Positions 1 to 14,250 of a stretch of DNA of 64,000 nt are shown here, in pieces. This DNA is from Climacteris rufus (lineage: Eukaryota > Chordata > Aves > Passeriformes > Climacteridae): contig VZRZ01005967.1 of the NCBI GenBank assembly GCA_013398175.1, forward strand, positions 1,688,620 to 1,752,619, in the 5' to 3' direction. The notes below the pieces were generated by a model. That model worked only from the letters and a program-made list of their open reading frames with translations, searched no databases and was not told the origin of the DNA. The position numbers and the translations under genes are program-made. How positions within the stretch are numbered: position 1 is the first letter of the stretch; each line of letters opens with the position of its first letter.

Positions 1-3000
1 GTGTCCAATTAACAAGTAAATTAGTGAAAAGGAAAAGAAAATAGCTTGAATTCTACACGTATTAGTGTGTCACTAATTTACAAGTGGGAGACTTGAAAAT
101 GAAGCAAGTTATTCAAATATCTTCTCAGGGTCAGTACAAACATGTTGTTTTAGGAAACATTTGAGAAGGTAATCAAGGAGGACAATTTTGGAACAAGTTA
201 AAGGAAGAACACAAAGATAAATTATTGTTTTTTCATTTAATTCTTCAATATATTGTAATAAGTATCATCCTTTTAGATGACCCCTTAATCCATTATTTCC
301 AATTAAAAAATAATAGATCACCATCCTGATTACCAATATTTATTATACTAAACATCTTGGTATATGTTCTTTAAATTCTTAGTAAAAATAAATTTGAATT
401 TATACATAATAACAGACTGACATGTCAAGAAAGAGCTTTTCATTATCCTGAACACGTTATTCGGCAATGTCAGCAGATTTAACATTTATTTGTTGTCTTC
501 ATTAACATTAATGTGCTTTTTTTATCCCCTCAGACAAAGCTTCAATCCATAAGCCATTTAAAAACTAGGAAATGGCACACAGGAACAACATCAACAACCT
601 CTAGGACATATGTGGTACTTTTTCTACCAGAGTATGTTTCCTTTTGGTACTGAGAATACCTTTGAATTTAATAATCCATTTGTAATTTCCTTATAGGATT
701 AGTAAATGATTTGTTCAGGCATTTATGGAAGGTCTAGCAGATTTATATAACATGAACAGAAATAAATATAAAGGTCCTATTTAAAATTACTCTTAAGGCT
801 TTATATCCAATCATGTCTACCTAAAAATCCTTACTGACTATAAAGGTGCTGATAAGATGATTTTCTATCATGCTGAACAACACTGTCACAGTATTGAATG
901 TATCCATCTGCTCATGTATCTTGTTTTGAAATAACAATATTATAAATTTATCATATTTAAATGACAGAATAATCTTTTGTGTTTGTGTATGTGTATTGTC
1001 CAGCACATTCAAATCCTTCTCCATGATTATAAGTGCATTCCTTCATTTCACTATAATAGCATTGTGATGGATTTCAATCCTTTGGAAAATATGTATTAAA
1101 AGTAGTGAGGAATTGAGTTACTTTTTCCTCCAGTAGTTAAGCTAAAACAACAGTGAATTGTGATTTCTTGAATTATGGAATTTTAAATATTATTCTGAAA
1201 CAGAAAAAAATATCTTTGAAGAAAGATTTAAAAACCAGGGAATTTGAAACTGTACCTCTAATCATCCAAAACTGATTTCCTTATATCATAAATTGCTGAT
1301 AACTGTTTCATTGACATTGACTCATAATGCTCTATACAATCGCTGCAAATGCAGAAAAATACAGAGGTAAGCTTAATTCTGGAAAGCACTTTCTTTTACA
1401 TTCCTCCAAGGTGGCAACCACCAGGCTATGATTTTACTGTGCCAAGCATACTATGTTTTCCCAAGAGGCCACATACTCTCATGTAACAAGAGTACACACA
1501 CTCTTACCCTTGCACATACACTCTGCAAGGACATGGAGAAACATGACAATACAAAGTTAGAGGAAAACTGCTGTTAGAGGTAGAAGGAAGTGGAATGGGG
1601 AGGACAGAATTCCTGGTATTACAAAATAGAACTTAATCAAAGAATGTGAATTAGAGTGTCACTAGACAGCTGCTTTTAGAAAAAGGAATCTGAGCTGCAA
1701 ACTATGGGATTAGTTCCGTAGTTAGATATTTAAGCCAACTCATGCTCTTGTAACCAGCACTGAAGACCTCCATGTGAGTGTGTATGAAGACACAGTGTCT
1801 TAAAAGTTGTATCTGTTCGGGCTTTTTAAACAAATAAGGTGTGATGTTATGACGGAAGGTATTGTTGCTGTGTCTGTTCAGTTTGCAGCATGTTACATTC
1901 TGTAAGAAAGACGTTTGTGGGCAGCAGAGATGAAGGCTGACAGTTTGCCTTGGATGTTACTGAAGTGAAAACACTGAACTGTGAGGAAATTCCTACAGGA
2001 GGAAAAGGAGGTTGTTGCATGTCCAGCTACTGAGCAAGGAGAGCTGGTGCCTGGTCTTTGGTATGAGGCAGGCAGGGGGTGAGGAAGATGGCAAGCTTGA
2101 AGCATGAGGACCGATGGGAACCTCCTGTCAGCAAGATAGTCAGAATTCCAAAAGGACAGAAAATGTATGCCTTTTTTTCTAAACACCCAGAAGAGGCTGA
2201 GTGTGGTTTGCTTAAACTTTGGAAATTACAGAAAGATGCTAGAGAATAACTGTGAGAGACGATGACTGGCTTTGCAAGGATTCCTGGGAAACACTTGTTG
2301 ATAATACCTATTACATTAATCCATCTACAAAATTAATCATTATATAGTCTATACTCTCATAATTGGTAGTATTAGGTATTTAAAGGTCTTTTGCTATTTC
2401 TGTGGCACAAAACTATGGCTAATTCAAAGTCCCACAACTGATATAAAGATTTCTCTTTCTTTAGCTCATATTGGGGAAGAAAGATTATGCTGGTGCTTTC
2501 TACAGGGTGCTAGTGATTTTCTACCTTAACTACAGGGCAAAGAGGAAAATTGGAAGGGAAGCTAAATGTCCCTTCATCTTCCATTGTACTTTATTCTGTT
2601 GCTACACAGTGCTCTGATTCTGTGCAGCAGTTACAAAATATTTTTCTTGTGCTTGTTGTTTTGACAGATACACAAATTCCTGCAGTGCATATCTAGTGTC
2701 TCTGTCAGTGATGGCAGCAGCTGGTGGTCAATATGAAGCTTAAAATTCAAAAGCTTTATTCCGAAAATTTCTGCCTGTAGTGGTGACATGGTGTTTTCTA
2801 ATTATCATGAGATGCCCAGACAGACTCCAGGAACTTGATTTTTTGTATACTACATGGAAAAGGAGTGCTTCTTAAAAAGCTGCAAAAAACATAATGGAAG
2901 CATTAAAAAGATGAATTCAATTGCAAGAACTGAAGTGGCTTAAAAATAGGGAGTTTTACATGAAAATATATGGGGCTTTTGTTTTTGTTGTTTTTGCTGT

Positions 3001-3439
3001 TTTTAATCCCTCTCTTTAAGTTCACCATGGCTACAACAAAAGGGAAAAGAGAAATTAAAAATCTTTGAGAAGCATTTTCTTCAAAGATGATTTATTAATC
3101 AACCCTGCTCCTCAAAATTTTCTTTCAAGTTCTTTGAAAGCAATTTTTTGGTATATTTGATCCAACTGTCCTGAATGGTAAGGTGGCTTGACCTTGGCTA
3201 GCTACTAGACTCCTACTTGCTCTTTCACTTACCCTTTTCAGTAAGTCAGTAGATAAAAGAAGATGAAAAATCTTGTGGGTCAAGATAAAGAGATCACTTA
3301 CCAATTACTGTTGTGGGCAAAGCAGACTCAACTTGAGGAAAATTAAACTAATTTTCTGCCAATTAAAATAAATCCGGGTAGTAAGAAACAAAGACAAATT
3401 GGAGTAGCACCTCTTCCTCCGTTTTTTTCCTTAGTCTGG
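1..3439. other. AT-rich intergenic or intronic DNA, no gene seen
   Basis: No frame here is longer than about 100 codons and none resembles a known protein. The base composition is AT-rich with short A and T runs. I recognised no CR1 tail, LTR end or tRNA-like element. Old, heavily mutated repeats could still be present below what can be recognised by eye. Confidence 0.6.
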
Positions 3440-3960
3440 TCTCATGTTTGTACCTTCATTCCCATCTTCTTTACCTCCACAGCATCAAGGGTAGCATAGG
3501 GAGGAGGGTTGAGGAATAGGTATTGCATTCATAATATTTCTTCTCTGTCTCTCCTTTTTCCTCACACTTTTCCTCTGCTCCAGCATGGATCCTCCATGGG
3601 CCATAGTTCCTGCCAGATGTCTGTTCCTCTGTGGGCTTTCTGTGGGCTGCAGTTTCTTTAGGGCATAACCATATGCTCCAGCATGGGGTCTTCTGAGGGA
3701 AACCTTTTTCTTCTCTGATCTTGTTCACAGAGCTATTTCTTATACTTATTTTCCTTGTTCCTCACTGCCTAGACATGCTGTGCCCCTCCTTAAATGTTTC
3801 TGCAGAGGAAACACCAGCTTGGCTAAAGGGTTCATCTGTGTCCTCTGTTGGGTCTGTAGGAAAGAACAGCTGTATCCAGCATGGGGCGTCCCTGATCTCT
3901 TCACCAAAACAAAGTTTTTTCCAAGAGGAAGACCACAATATGTTTAAGGGCACTTTTCAG
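3440..3960 (+). repeat. Possible old ERV-associated avian dispersed repeat
   Basis: This stretch is richer in GC and pyrimidines than its surroundings. It has the ordered phrases of a common avian dispersed sequence that I associate with ERV internal or LTR-flanking DNA: repeated 'tccagcatgg' and 'gggctgcag' blocks, then a 'ctccttaaatgtt' step followed by 'gcagaggaaacacca'. The open frames at 3471-3728 (minus) and 3721-4005 (plus) lie within it and are read as by-products of the repeat. The family is not named because the resemblance is from memory and partial. Orientation is a guess. Confidence 0.35.
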
Positions 3961-6900
3961 GTTGCCTGCTTCCTGACTAAGGTTGACACTGTAGCTAATT
4001 CTTAAAGACTGATTTACTCTCAAGAAACATTTAGCTTCTGGCAGTGTTCAAGAAAAAATATTTTACTGATTTTGGAGCAAGAAGTTTCTTTGGAGATGGA
4101 CAAAGATGATCAGAACACACTGGACTGATGATAAAGAAATTAGGGACACAAATGTCAACACTTTGGAGTTGCACACAGAAAACTGCAGCAAGTCTCTTGG
4201 TCCTCACTGTACTTTTTTCTTAGAGTACAGAATAACTTGACTATAGTTTGGTCTTGAACTCCACTGAGATTAACTTAAAAATAGATGTATGACATGTAGA
4301 AAGTCTGATAGGTACAGAGTTCTCTTAGAAACTGATATATCTATGTTGTAAATTACCTTCAGGCCAAGTAAGAGAGAAAAGTAACAGCAGGGTAAATATA
4401 CATGATGTTTTCCTAGTGTGCTTTTTCTTCTACAACTTAATGTTTTTTATCAATTTAGAAACCTTCTGTGGATTTCTCTTGCAAATATTTACTGGTCTTC
4501 TCTTGAACTCATTTATGGCTTTTGGTCTTTAGCATTCTTTGGTGAAAAGCTACAACTATTTTCTCTTTGTTGTCCAAAGAACCACCTCCTTTTGATTGTT
4601 TCTAAATTCAGGCATAAAATTATAAAGGTCTCTTAAAAAAACCCCAACAACCTCTCTTTGTTAGAAGGACATGCCAGAACTTCTGTTGAAAAATGATTAA
4701 AAATTCTCCCAATTTCCATTCTCAATATATTAATGGCTAATTCATTCCCATTTTTTTAGTGCTAATTATCTAATAGTTAAAATGGTGATTCTTTCAGAAA
4801 CACTCAGCACGACCCTTCTCAGACATAACTTTGCTAGACTAAACAAGCCAAACCTTCTATCATCTGCTCACAAACAATTTTTTTATTTCTTTATGTATCT
4901 ACCCCGCAGTTTTTCTGGTCTTAATTAATGTTTGTTGTGAATTAAAACAGAGATGGAAAAGAGAAATAAATCCAGACCTTTGCCTCCTAACTTTGGAGGT
5001 TGTTTTATAGATGTTATGCCTTTATGTTTCTTTTAACTCTGAGAGACAGCATACTCTGTGTAGGGGGTCGTAGTACCAGTCCTTCAGAAGGTTTTCCATT
5101 AGAGATGTTGAAGAAATTAAATGCTGGATTGTCATTTACCCAGAGATTTGTAAATAGCTTTGGCTTTATAATAAGTGAAATCAAGAGTATATGTATAATA
5201 CGCAAGATATTGACTAAAATTAAAAATCAGTTGTAGGTAGAAACAGACCTCAGCCACACCCATGCATCTTGGTAAATTTTGGAGCAGCTCCAAGTCCAAC
5301 GCCAGTCCAGAATTTTTTAGCTCAATCTTTGCCAAGACACAGGGAAAACAGTGTCATACAGGGCTCAGAGAGCAATGTGGCATCTGAAGTCTGCCATACG
5401 TTCCCAGAAGTCTGAGTCTATCGGTGTTGTTGGCACCCACAGGTGTCTATATGAATGTGTCTGTCTGTGTCTCTGTTTCTATTTTAAACTGCTGTTTCCC
5501 CCCCGTGGGGCAATTACCACATTGACGTCAGAACATTGCCCAGCACCTCATTTATGTCTGAGAAGAGAGGGAAACGGTGTTGAGAAGAGAACTCAATGGA
5601 AAAAATAATATTCAGTGTGTGTTAAAAGCATTGAGGGAGGAGGAGTAGGTGGAAGAGATGGGAAATTTTAAGTCAGTGTATTTATGTTATCCTAAATACC
5701 AAAAAACCTGGTTATTTTGGATATGAATACTGCATTTGTATCTGAGAATATAATTAGGCAGAGGCTTTGGAATATCTGAATACCAGGCTATATATGAAAT
5801 AACTTGAAAATGTTTCTTGTTTTTTCTTCATTTGAGAATTTTCTTTTTGCCATCAACCAAAGGTCATGATAAACCTCTGATATCTTTTTTCTTTCACTCC
5901 ATGTGCTTTCCTTAGAGTAATCACTCATATCTTTGCAGCAGATATTAGATATTTATAGAACTCTATCTTGTTACTCATAACACCATGTACTTATCTGAAA
6001 GTGTTGTGAGCTCCAGATGGAGCTAGACAGTATCTTGTTCAATAAACTCTGGTGCTAATGCATCAAATAGGCAATCTATGCTCATGTGTCTTCAAGTTGG
6101 ATAATGACAATGTGGAATTGTACTGTGTGCATATATTCATCACTCAGAATTCCACGTTTCTTATAGACTAGAATGACTTTTAAGAGATTTTTATTGTCTC
6201 TGTGACTTAAAGCAATATAAGCAAAACACAATGTTACACAGCATACAAACTGCAGTCCCTTCTACATCTTAGCCTATGCCTTTTTTCTCTTACTGAACTT
6301 TGTTATCCATTTTCATCCCCTTTTCCTGTTCTCTTACTTCATTCATTCCCATTTAATTCTTCTTCCTTTCTAGTGCAGCAGTCCAGTGGGCATATTTGGC
6401 TTTCTTTTTTTAGCATAGAACTTAATGTTTCGAGGAGGGTGGATAAGATCCAAATAACTTAATCCATAAGGTAAGTATATTATTTATTCATATTGAAGAT
6501 TTTTTGGTTTGAAAGATGGTCATACAATTTGGAAAGACTGGCTTCATGTTTTCTGAAGGCTTATGGTTGGCAATATTGCATGGAGCTTCTCCAACCTTGT
6601 TCATCTGTAGGGAGACTAAATAAAAAAGCAGTCTTTATATTCTTTAGATCTTGGATTCCTTAGATCTTGGGGTTTTGCTGTCCAATATACCTGACTGATA
6701 TTTTCATAGAAAAACTGAGTTGGTTGACATTTTTTTCCTTTCACAAAGAAGTGAATCTCTGTCCCTACCTGTTTCTACATTCTGCTCTTTGATATCCTGA
6801 CTTTCCTTCTCTTCAGTTAAAACCAAAACAAACTTTATGGGTTTTATTTTATTTGCTGAATCGTGTGATAACAACCCTTAATTTTGTTTGAAATGTTGTG

Positions 6901-9900
6901 GGAAGCTTGTTTTACACCAAATATATAGAATACTCATCTAGTGTTCCTTTAATCACTCCTATATCACTAAGACTCCACACCTCTGATTCTTCATGCTACG
7001 AACAGTTGACAGCCCTTGAAAAAGTAATATGCACTTAAAAGGTAGACTTGGCTCCTCTTTGGGAAGCACAGGGCTTTGCTGAGGGACATTGCCCTCTGCA
7101 GCCTATGCTCACCAACAGCAATTCGATGATGCCATCATTCTGGGGCCTGGGGTCCAAGGAAAGCTTAGCTTTCCTTTGATTACACTAACTCTATTTAACT
7201 TCAAGCGGAGTTTTGTGGTTGTTATTGTTGTGAGAGGGTTTGGGTTTTTTGTTTCTTCATTTGTTTTTTCAATTGAGGGTTTGATCTTTCAGAAATGAAA
7301 AAGGTGTGTAATGTGCAACAGCATAGCAAAAGTCAATAGACACTATTTCTGCAGGTTAAAAAAAAAAATAATAATGCCTGACTGCTTTCCTCAGTCAAAA
7401 CTGGGGTTGTCCATCAGGTGTGCAAGGAATTCTGTCAGACTCAGCCAGTACTACTAAATCCTGAGACACTAGCTGGTTAGGTAACCTGGCAGCCAAGTGT
7501 TGGAAACGTCCAAACATGTCTCAAACAGAACACAAAGGAGATTGATTTACTGCTTTCCCTGCAGCCAGAGCTTGTTTCCATAGAAATAGCTTTGGGTTGC
7601 TTCCTGGTTTCATGACTGCTTTATATACGTCTGGTACACTGTGCCATGGCGTAGGGAAAAACATGTAAAGACTTGATTCATCTCTCCCTTGTAAAAAATT
7701 TACACTGATGCTAATCAAGAAATGTGATTGAATAATTCCTGATCTGCAAAGCAGTTCCTCCTAGTTGACTAATATTGCTTACTTTCCTTCAAGGAGATGC
7801 ACAGAAGTTATACTGCTTGCAATATATTCAGAAGAAATGAATATGAACTTTTTTACGTTAAATTGACTTTCTTACAGCAAATATTTTTACATTTTTGCAT
7901 ATAAAAATGTTACTATTTTAACAGTAACTTGGAGCAATGTGATCCTATTATATTCAGAATAATTATGACAGCTAATGTTAGAAAAAAGAATAAGCATTTT
8001 TCACTGCATTGTTTTTCTTTCCCCTTTTTACAAAAATATGAATGTTTTATTAATCATCAAAATGCAATATTCAAAATTATTCATAAAGGAAAAACATCCT
8101 CATGTAGTGGCTTGGTGGTTTATTACACATAAGTAACTATTTAATTCAAAAATTTCAAAACAGCCTCACTCTCAGTGAGTTACTTAAACCTAAAATACTT
8201 CACCTTGTGAAAGCTGTCAGAAATGCTAAATACAACAGTCCACTCTGAACAAGGCCATGCCCTATCAACTTATAGCAGATGTCATTATTTTATTTATTTA
8301 TCAGAAAATTAAGGCTATAATGACTGGAGAAATTAGGCATCATGCTGATAAATATGTGAAATGATAGCTGTAATTTCTTGATAGGCAGAATAATAAGGTA
8401 CATACCAAAGATATACACTTGTAATACACCCTTATAATCTCCTTATAATTATTTTGGATGAACTGTGTTCTACACTAATAAAAGTAATGCTGGCATATGA
8501 GATGCTAAGGAGCTGCAGCATTCAATGCCTTTAAATTCAAAATGTCTGTTTTTTCTTTTGTGTGATTTTTCTGGTGTTACATGCTAAGGTTGTTAAAGAC
8601 CCACCTAAGGCAGGTATGCACATGCCTGTTTCCATACCTACTTGCTAAAATTCTCAAGTTCATTCTTCAAACCCTCTTAAAGTCAGCAGGAATTGTACCT
8701 ATGCCTAAATAGTGAGATGAGTTTGAAAGGACCATCCTTACTGAGACCTTGTTCAAAAATTAGTGTTTAAAAAGAAGTTTCCTTGGGTTTGAATTATCTT
8801 AGGTTTGTCAGAAGAAACATGTCAAAGAAAAAAAAATCACTCTGTCAGATAAAAGAGAGTTGGAAGGGAGATTGTATTGTGTCTGATAAAACTAAAAAGA
8901 ATCTTCTCCTTTCAGGTAGTTAAATTCTCAGTCATAGTTGTGCTCCATTGGGAAGAATGTTGATATGAAGGTTTGGTGGAAGGTAATGTCAACAGTTGTG
9001 AAATCACAGTAACAAGAATATTTTTTTCCTGTTTTCAGTACTCTCACCACCATATGGAAGCTGGTTTCAGTTATGCTGAACTACATGAAGTAAAAGAGCA
9101 TCAGCATCACGAAGAGACTTGGGACATGTTTCCTTGTAGACAAAGTTAATTGAAAGAGCAACTGGTCCTTCCTGAATAAGGCCAAATAGTTGCAAATAAA
9201 GGATAATGGTAGAAAATTCCTTCCCTGTCTTGTGTCCACTTAACGGTCATGGACAGTGGTTTCTGAGAATACTCTTGCTTCTTTTTAGTTATTGTGCATT
9301 TGTTACCATAGCTTCTGCTCCTTAACATGGCTGGAATTCTAATTGTACCAGAGTACATCTTCCAAATTTGTTGATATATTTCCAGTACAGATTGATCCAT
9401 AAATGGGATGTGAAATGTTATTCTATCAAATTATTTGTTAAAATAATCCAACTCTGTCAGATTAGCCAATTTAAGACTTTGAAAAACATGGATTTATTCC
9501 TTTGTTAAATTCAAAAGTCGCCTGAATCTTCTTCATCTCCCAGGCAATAATTAGCTGTATCTAAGATTTATTAGGTCTACAATACATGTCTGATCATCCA
9601 AGTGAGGATCTTGAGAGATAAGTAACCGTATTTCCGGAGCATTTGGTTGGTGAGGCATTCCTAGTGCTAAGGCATTCCTGACTCTGAGGCATTGCAGTGT
9701 TTCAGTATAAATGTAGCACTAATGGTGATGGGAGACTAGGCTTTGGATTTACATTCAAAAATTAAAAAATAGAGATTCTGACAACTCAAGTAGACCAAAA
9801 AAAGGATAAAACTCTCCAATATCTCAACACACAGTATCTCTCTTCTGAAATATCTACAAGTAAATATGTCCGTGTTTGTCTCTAAAGCAGAATATATTGA

Positions 9901-12900
9901 GCAATATTTAATGTATGTGGCTGTTTGGTTTTGTTGTTCAGGCAACAGTGAAACTGTTGTTTTATGTTGTTCATAATGCTTCTTTTAGCAGAAGTGAATT
10001 TTTCAGATGTCTGATGTCTGTCTGTCACTGGAAACATTCTGTGTGCATTTTAGGAACTGTAGAGATGTAGCCCCAAATTAGCCATTTCCTTAATTTTGGG
10101 ATCTCTGTTGAATGTCCATCATACTTGCCCAACCATATTTAGAGAACAGTGTAAAGAAAGATAGCATGATTTGGGGAAGAATTTTGAAATGTAGTTGCAT
10201 TCCACATTGGAGAAAAAAAAAAAAAGGCTGCTTTGATGCACTGATGAAAGGGAATAGCATCCTTACTCCAAGGCAGTCTGTCCAGTGGTCTGCCCCCAAC
10301 AGAGATCACAGAATCCCCAGTATTTCAAATCACACACAGCGGTCTGGCAGACAGGTTTGCCAAGAAAGCAGGAAAACCTGACAGACAAGTCTTATAAGGC
10401 TCTTGTCCATATTCCTTTATTTGAATTTTATCACTGCCTGTTTCCATGAAACTTTATCAGTTTGATTATCTGGGAAATTATGAGGAAATAGAAATTTTGT
10501 ACAAGTGTATTTTCAGCTAGTGAGATCCATGGCTTATTCCTACTGTTCACGCTCACTATAACATAGTGATTCATTAAAATTCTGATATTATGAACACTTG
10601 AACAAGGAGAAAATTAAGGTGATCATCCAAAAAGAGTAGAAATTGTGGTGAAACTGTATTTTACTATAAATGTGGAATGAAAATATTTGGATACTCTTTT
10701 GATTAAAAGATAGCTACTGCCAAAGCCTAAATAGTTGACCAAATCTTGTCTTGCGGGTATAAGAGTACCTGAAAGAGTAAATTTAACTGTAGAATGAAGT
10801 ATCATTTTGTGAGATGTTCTGAAAAGAAGGTTACTGTCTGGGCTTGGAAGACACTGTTTGAAAGTAAATAAATCAAATATCAAGGAATTAAGTTCTCTTA
10901 GTGCAATGGTTTCTGCTTCCTACAGAATTTTTCGGAATTCTTTGCAAGAAGGGAAAAATAAGTATGAAAAGCTGAGCAAGACTGAGTGCTGAGAAGGAAA
11001 ATGCAAACCTCATTGCAGTGAGATTCTCAGACAGCGTTTAAGCTTTTCTGTTGCTTGTTGTCACTAATAGCAGCAGCAGTAACCAAGTAACATTGACAGA
11101 ATTGATAGAGAACCTTCTTTATTCTTCCCCAGGGAGTGGATCGTCTCTGGGAACCCTGATTTTTGCGAAGTGCTGTATTTCCAATCCTTTTTAGCTGGCA
11201 TGGTTATTGCATGAGAACAAGTAACGTGTAAAATAACTGCGATTAATTTCTTTTATTTGTGTAACAGTCGATCCTAATGCATATTTTTTTTTTTGTTTTT
11301 ACAAGGAAAATAAGCCAAGTAGTTTTCAAAAGCCCAGTACCAGGTGGTGGTTTTATTGCCATCTACTGCACATAATGGTAATAATCTATATTGATAGTTT
11401 AATATGGAAATACTGTTATGTTCTGTTAAAATGCAATAAGTATCATGTTTTACAGACAAGTTTAAGAATTTCTTGGGAGTATAATCATTATGTGCACATG
11501 TCAAACTGGAATAGAGAAAAGGGAAAGAGGAGACAATTTAGTTTTCAGGCAGTTCAGATAGATTGGTTGCCAAGAAGTTAGAATACTTAATTCACATAGA
11601 AATACGTGCACATCCAAAGGCTTTGGAGATGTAGAAGACACCTCATAAACCTCTGTATTTATCCTGCTTGGACCACAGAGTTTCCAAGTTTTGTAAGAGA
11701 CTTCCTTATGTGCTGGTGGGAAGGTCATCAGAGTGTCTTGGAAGAAGGAGATTGTTAAAATTGACTGTTTCACAGTCTATCTGGAAAAGTGAGATTAGCA
11801 GCAAGCAATGCACACAAGCACATAAGCCCATAAATAAAGCAAAAGTCCCAGCTTGCATCAGAAAGATGAGAACTTTTAGAACATTATTAAGCAGAAATCC
11901 TTCCTTATTGATTTGCAGTGTTTTCAGTTAAATTTGCCATGTAGAAACCAGTATCTATGTCAGGAACTCTGTCAGGTATAAGATCACTGGAAGCTGCTTC
12001 TTCTTCTGACATTTCACCAAAGCTGAGTGGGTGCATGTATTTCAGGACTGAAGACTTATTTTCTTTCTGTATGTTTTTAATTAGAGTAACGTTTTGCTGC
12101 ACCATGCGCTGAAGTCAGGGCTAAGATGTGATATGACCAATTGAACATGACATGCCCTGCACCTCAGGGCAGTCTAACATTAATTAGAACCATCAAATTG
12201 CATTATTATCCTATTTGGTTATGATTTTCATGGATGTCATAATTACTTCAGAGCCATTCTGGTTCTGAATACAAGCCTGTGTGTCACAAGTGGATCCATC
12301 CTCAATTCAAATGTGTGTGTCTAAGAGGGCTGGCACCTGATGGTTTAGATACAGGTTTTCCGACTCCTTTTAGTTACTATGAACCACTACAGAGACTGAG
12401 AGAAGCAGAAATTATTCATGATATATTTTACAGTCCTAACACCTTTTAGCCTGAGTACCTATCACTTACCTTTTCCTCCATTTGCTAAAATACTGTTGTA
12501 GTAAGGTCAAAAAAGTAATGAGAGCACAAGCATACTAGCACAGCATGCTCTCTTCCTGTCCTGTTAATTGGGGCTAAACTCTGAAATACAGATTTGACAA
12601 TTCCATCTTTATTCCACACACTAAGTTATTTCAGCAAACAATTATTTTTGTTTAATACAATTTTCCAACTTTAGGATATCATGTCTGTGATTCAGAAGAG
12701 AAATTCAAAGGGTCTTTTGTTTCCGTTTTATGTATTGAGTATTTAGTCCTTTTTAGAATTACTTGGTAGCTGTCCTTCTGCCAATACTCTGCCCGGTGTT
12801 CAGTAGGGAGACGATATATCTGAGGAAGAAACTGTTCAGTAATATTTCATCATGGTTTCTTGTCAATATATATTTCAATTTTTTTCACCTATTTTCTTTT

Positions 12901-13411
12901 CTGTAAGTAAATTTCTAGGGAATCCTTTTCATTTCCACTACTGGAAAAAATAAGAAAACAAAATAGTTACTATTTCTGGTGATCTGATTATGGCTGGACT
13001 TGAAGAAATATTACTGCAGATATTTGCAGGTTTGATGGTTTAGGGTTTAACGAAGCTGCAGGTCTTTTGGAAATGCAGGAACTTGATTTTTCAAGGACAA
13101 CGAAGAATTTCATATTGAACATCTAAGTCTAGTAAACCTTGATAAAAAACCTTTTCATTAAAATTATAATGTTGATGTGAGAACAAAGGCCTAATGGTTA
13201 ATAGAAAGAAAGAATTAGAAAACTAAGCACAGAAGGAAGGAAATAAACTTCAAACAGATCACTATGCTCAAGTAGTGAAAACAAAGTATTATCTATCCTA
13301 CTTTTAAAAGAACTGACTCATGAAAACAGTCCTGTACCAAGCCTTATCAATAAATATAGTTAGTGTGGAGCAGTACTCTCTAATGCTCTCTGAGTAATTA
13401 AAAAGATTGGA
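3961..13411. other. AT-rich intergenic or intronic DNA, no gene seen
   Basis: About 9.4 kb of AT-rich sequence with only short frames (under 100 codons). Small internal repetitions occur, such as a twice-repeated 'ttagatcttgg' at about 6645-6672 and three 'ggcatt' repeats at 9653-9690. A short GC-rich inverted repeat with 7-bp arms lies at 12153-12171. No retroelement end, tRNA-like gene or splice-bounded coding exon could be recognised. Confidence 0.55.
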
Positions 13412-13789
13412 TGTTGCGGTGGCCCAGCCCACCTTGGGGCTGAGTGCCATACAGTGGGTGGAATTCCCTGCCCAGGACTCTGACCCTGATAGCAGATCTG
13501 AGGGCAAGGCTCGAGTCTAGGGCTGACACCCGCTGTGTGTCACTCCCGCAGCATCTCCTCCCTCCCGTCCAGAAGCTTCGCTGTTCCTTTCTCCCCATTG
13601 GCTCAAACCCCTCATGTTTAATAATGCAGCCTATTCTTTATGTATGAAGCGCTGGAAGGTTCTGTTCAGTTCAGTTCTCTATTGGTTGGTTTGTATCTGT
13701 TCCTCCCCTGATTTGTTATGATTTGTTCCCTGTTACCTCATGTCCTTCCCTTACTGGCTTGCTCCCTTGCTCCCCTCTCTCCCACCCCC

Positions 13790-13798
13790 TTTAAAAAG
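13790..13798 (+). promoter_or_regulatory. TATA-like box in LTR copy A
   Basis: TTTAAAAAG lies 74 bases upstream of the LTR poly(A) signal and follows a C-rich stretch, the expected place for a retroviral LTR core promoter. In the copy at 60923-61595 the equivalent site has decayed, so activity today is doubtful. Confidence 0.5.
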
Positions 13799-13871
13799 TG
13801 CTGTCACCCCTTCCATAACGCCTTTGCCTGCCTGTCCCCCTTCCAACCACACCCCCTGCTCTTTGGGGTGG

Positions 13872-13877
13872 AAATAA
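13872..13877 (+). promoter_or_regulatory. Poly(A) signal AATAAA of LTR copy A
   Basis: A canonical AATAAA in the context GGAAATAAAGTC. The same context is seen in reverse complement at 61128-61133 in the sister LTR, which supports it as the real R-region signal and fixes the element's orientation as plus. Confidence 0.75.
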
Positions 13878-14129
13878 AGTCTGAACTAAAGACACAGCAT
13901 TGGCCCTCTCTCTATCTTTTACCCTGGCCGAGTTCCTAGGCAACAGCACTGCTGCAGCCTGCCTTTCCTGCTTTTTCAGGCAGCACAGAACTGCCGAGGG
14001 GTCATTGGTAGCCACGCCAGGTGGACACCGGATCTTGTCGCTTGCCGGGGCCACCTGGCAGCTAGCAGCCAGAGCGACAGTGGGAGAAGTTAATCTCAGC
14101 AGTTACAGAGATAATAATCACAGCAAAAC

Positions 14130-14250
14130 ACAGAATAGTCTGAGTTGGAACAGACCCATGAGGATCATTGAGTCAAACTCTTAAGTGATGGCCCACACAG
14201 GGATCAAACCTTGGTGTTATTGCCACCATGCTCTAACCAAGCTATTCTCA
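14130..14250 (-). mobile_element. TguSINE1-like tRNA-Ile-derived SINE, degraded
   Basis: Read on the minus strand, this begins with a tRNA-like head ('agcttggttagagc', 'ggtggcaataacacc', 'ttgatccctgtgtgggcc'). It continues into a CR1-like tail with 'gactcaatgatcc' and 'ttccaactcagactattctgtg'. The order matches the sense copy at 55052-55195. Two head deletions are visible: about 4 bases in the A-box region and about 7 bases just before the B box. The internal RNA polymerase III promoter is therefore damaged. It lies 50 bp from the end of the LTR at 13412-14079. Confidence 0.85.

Larger units (their letters stand above)
13412..14079 (+). mobile_element. Solo LTR of an endogenous retrovirus, copy A
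   Basis: The element starts TGTTGCGGTG and ends GCGACA, so it has the TG...CA ends of an LTR with short imperfect inverted termini. It is much richer in GC than its flanks. A TATA-like TTTAAAAAG lies at 13790-13798 and an AATAAA at 13872-13877, giving a normal U3-R-U5 order on the plus strand. It is the same family as the minus-strand LTR at 60923-61595. Shared blocks run along its length, including the first 35 bases, 'ggttctgttcagttc', 'gatttgttccctgt' and the AATAAAGTC signal. No internal region follows, so it is a solo LTR. The 6-bp flanks (ATTGGA and GTGGGA) match at only four positions, a possible decayed target duplication. Confidence 0.85.

Noticed and set aside
12153..12171. 7-bp stem, 5-base loop inverted repeat (TGCCCTG / CAGGGCA)
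   Set aside because: Arms this short are expected by chance many times in a 64-kb window.
13718..14184. Overlapping frames of 73-94 codons on both strands
   Set aside because: They lie in the GC-rich LTR copy A and adjacent SINE. LTR DNA of this kind is noncoding.
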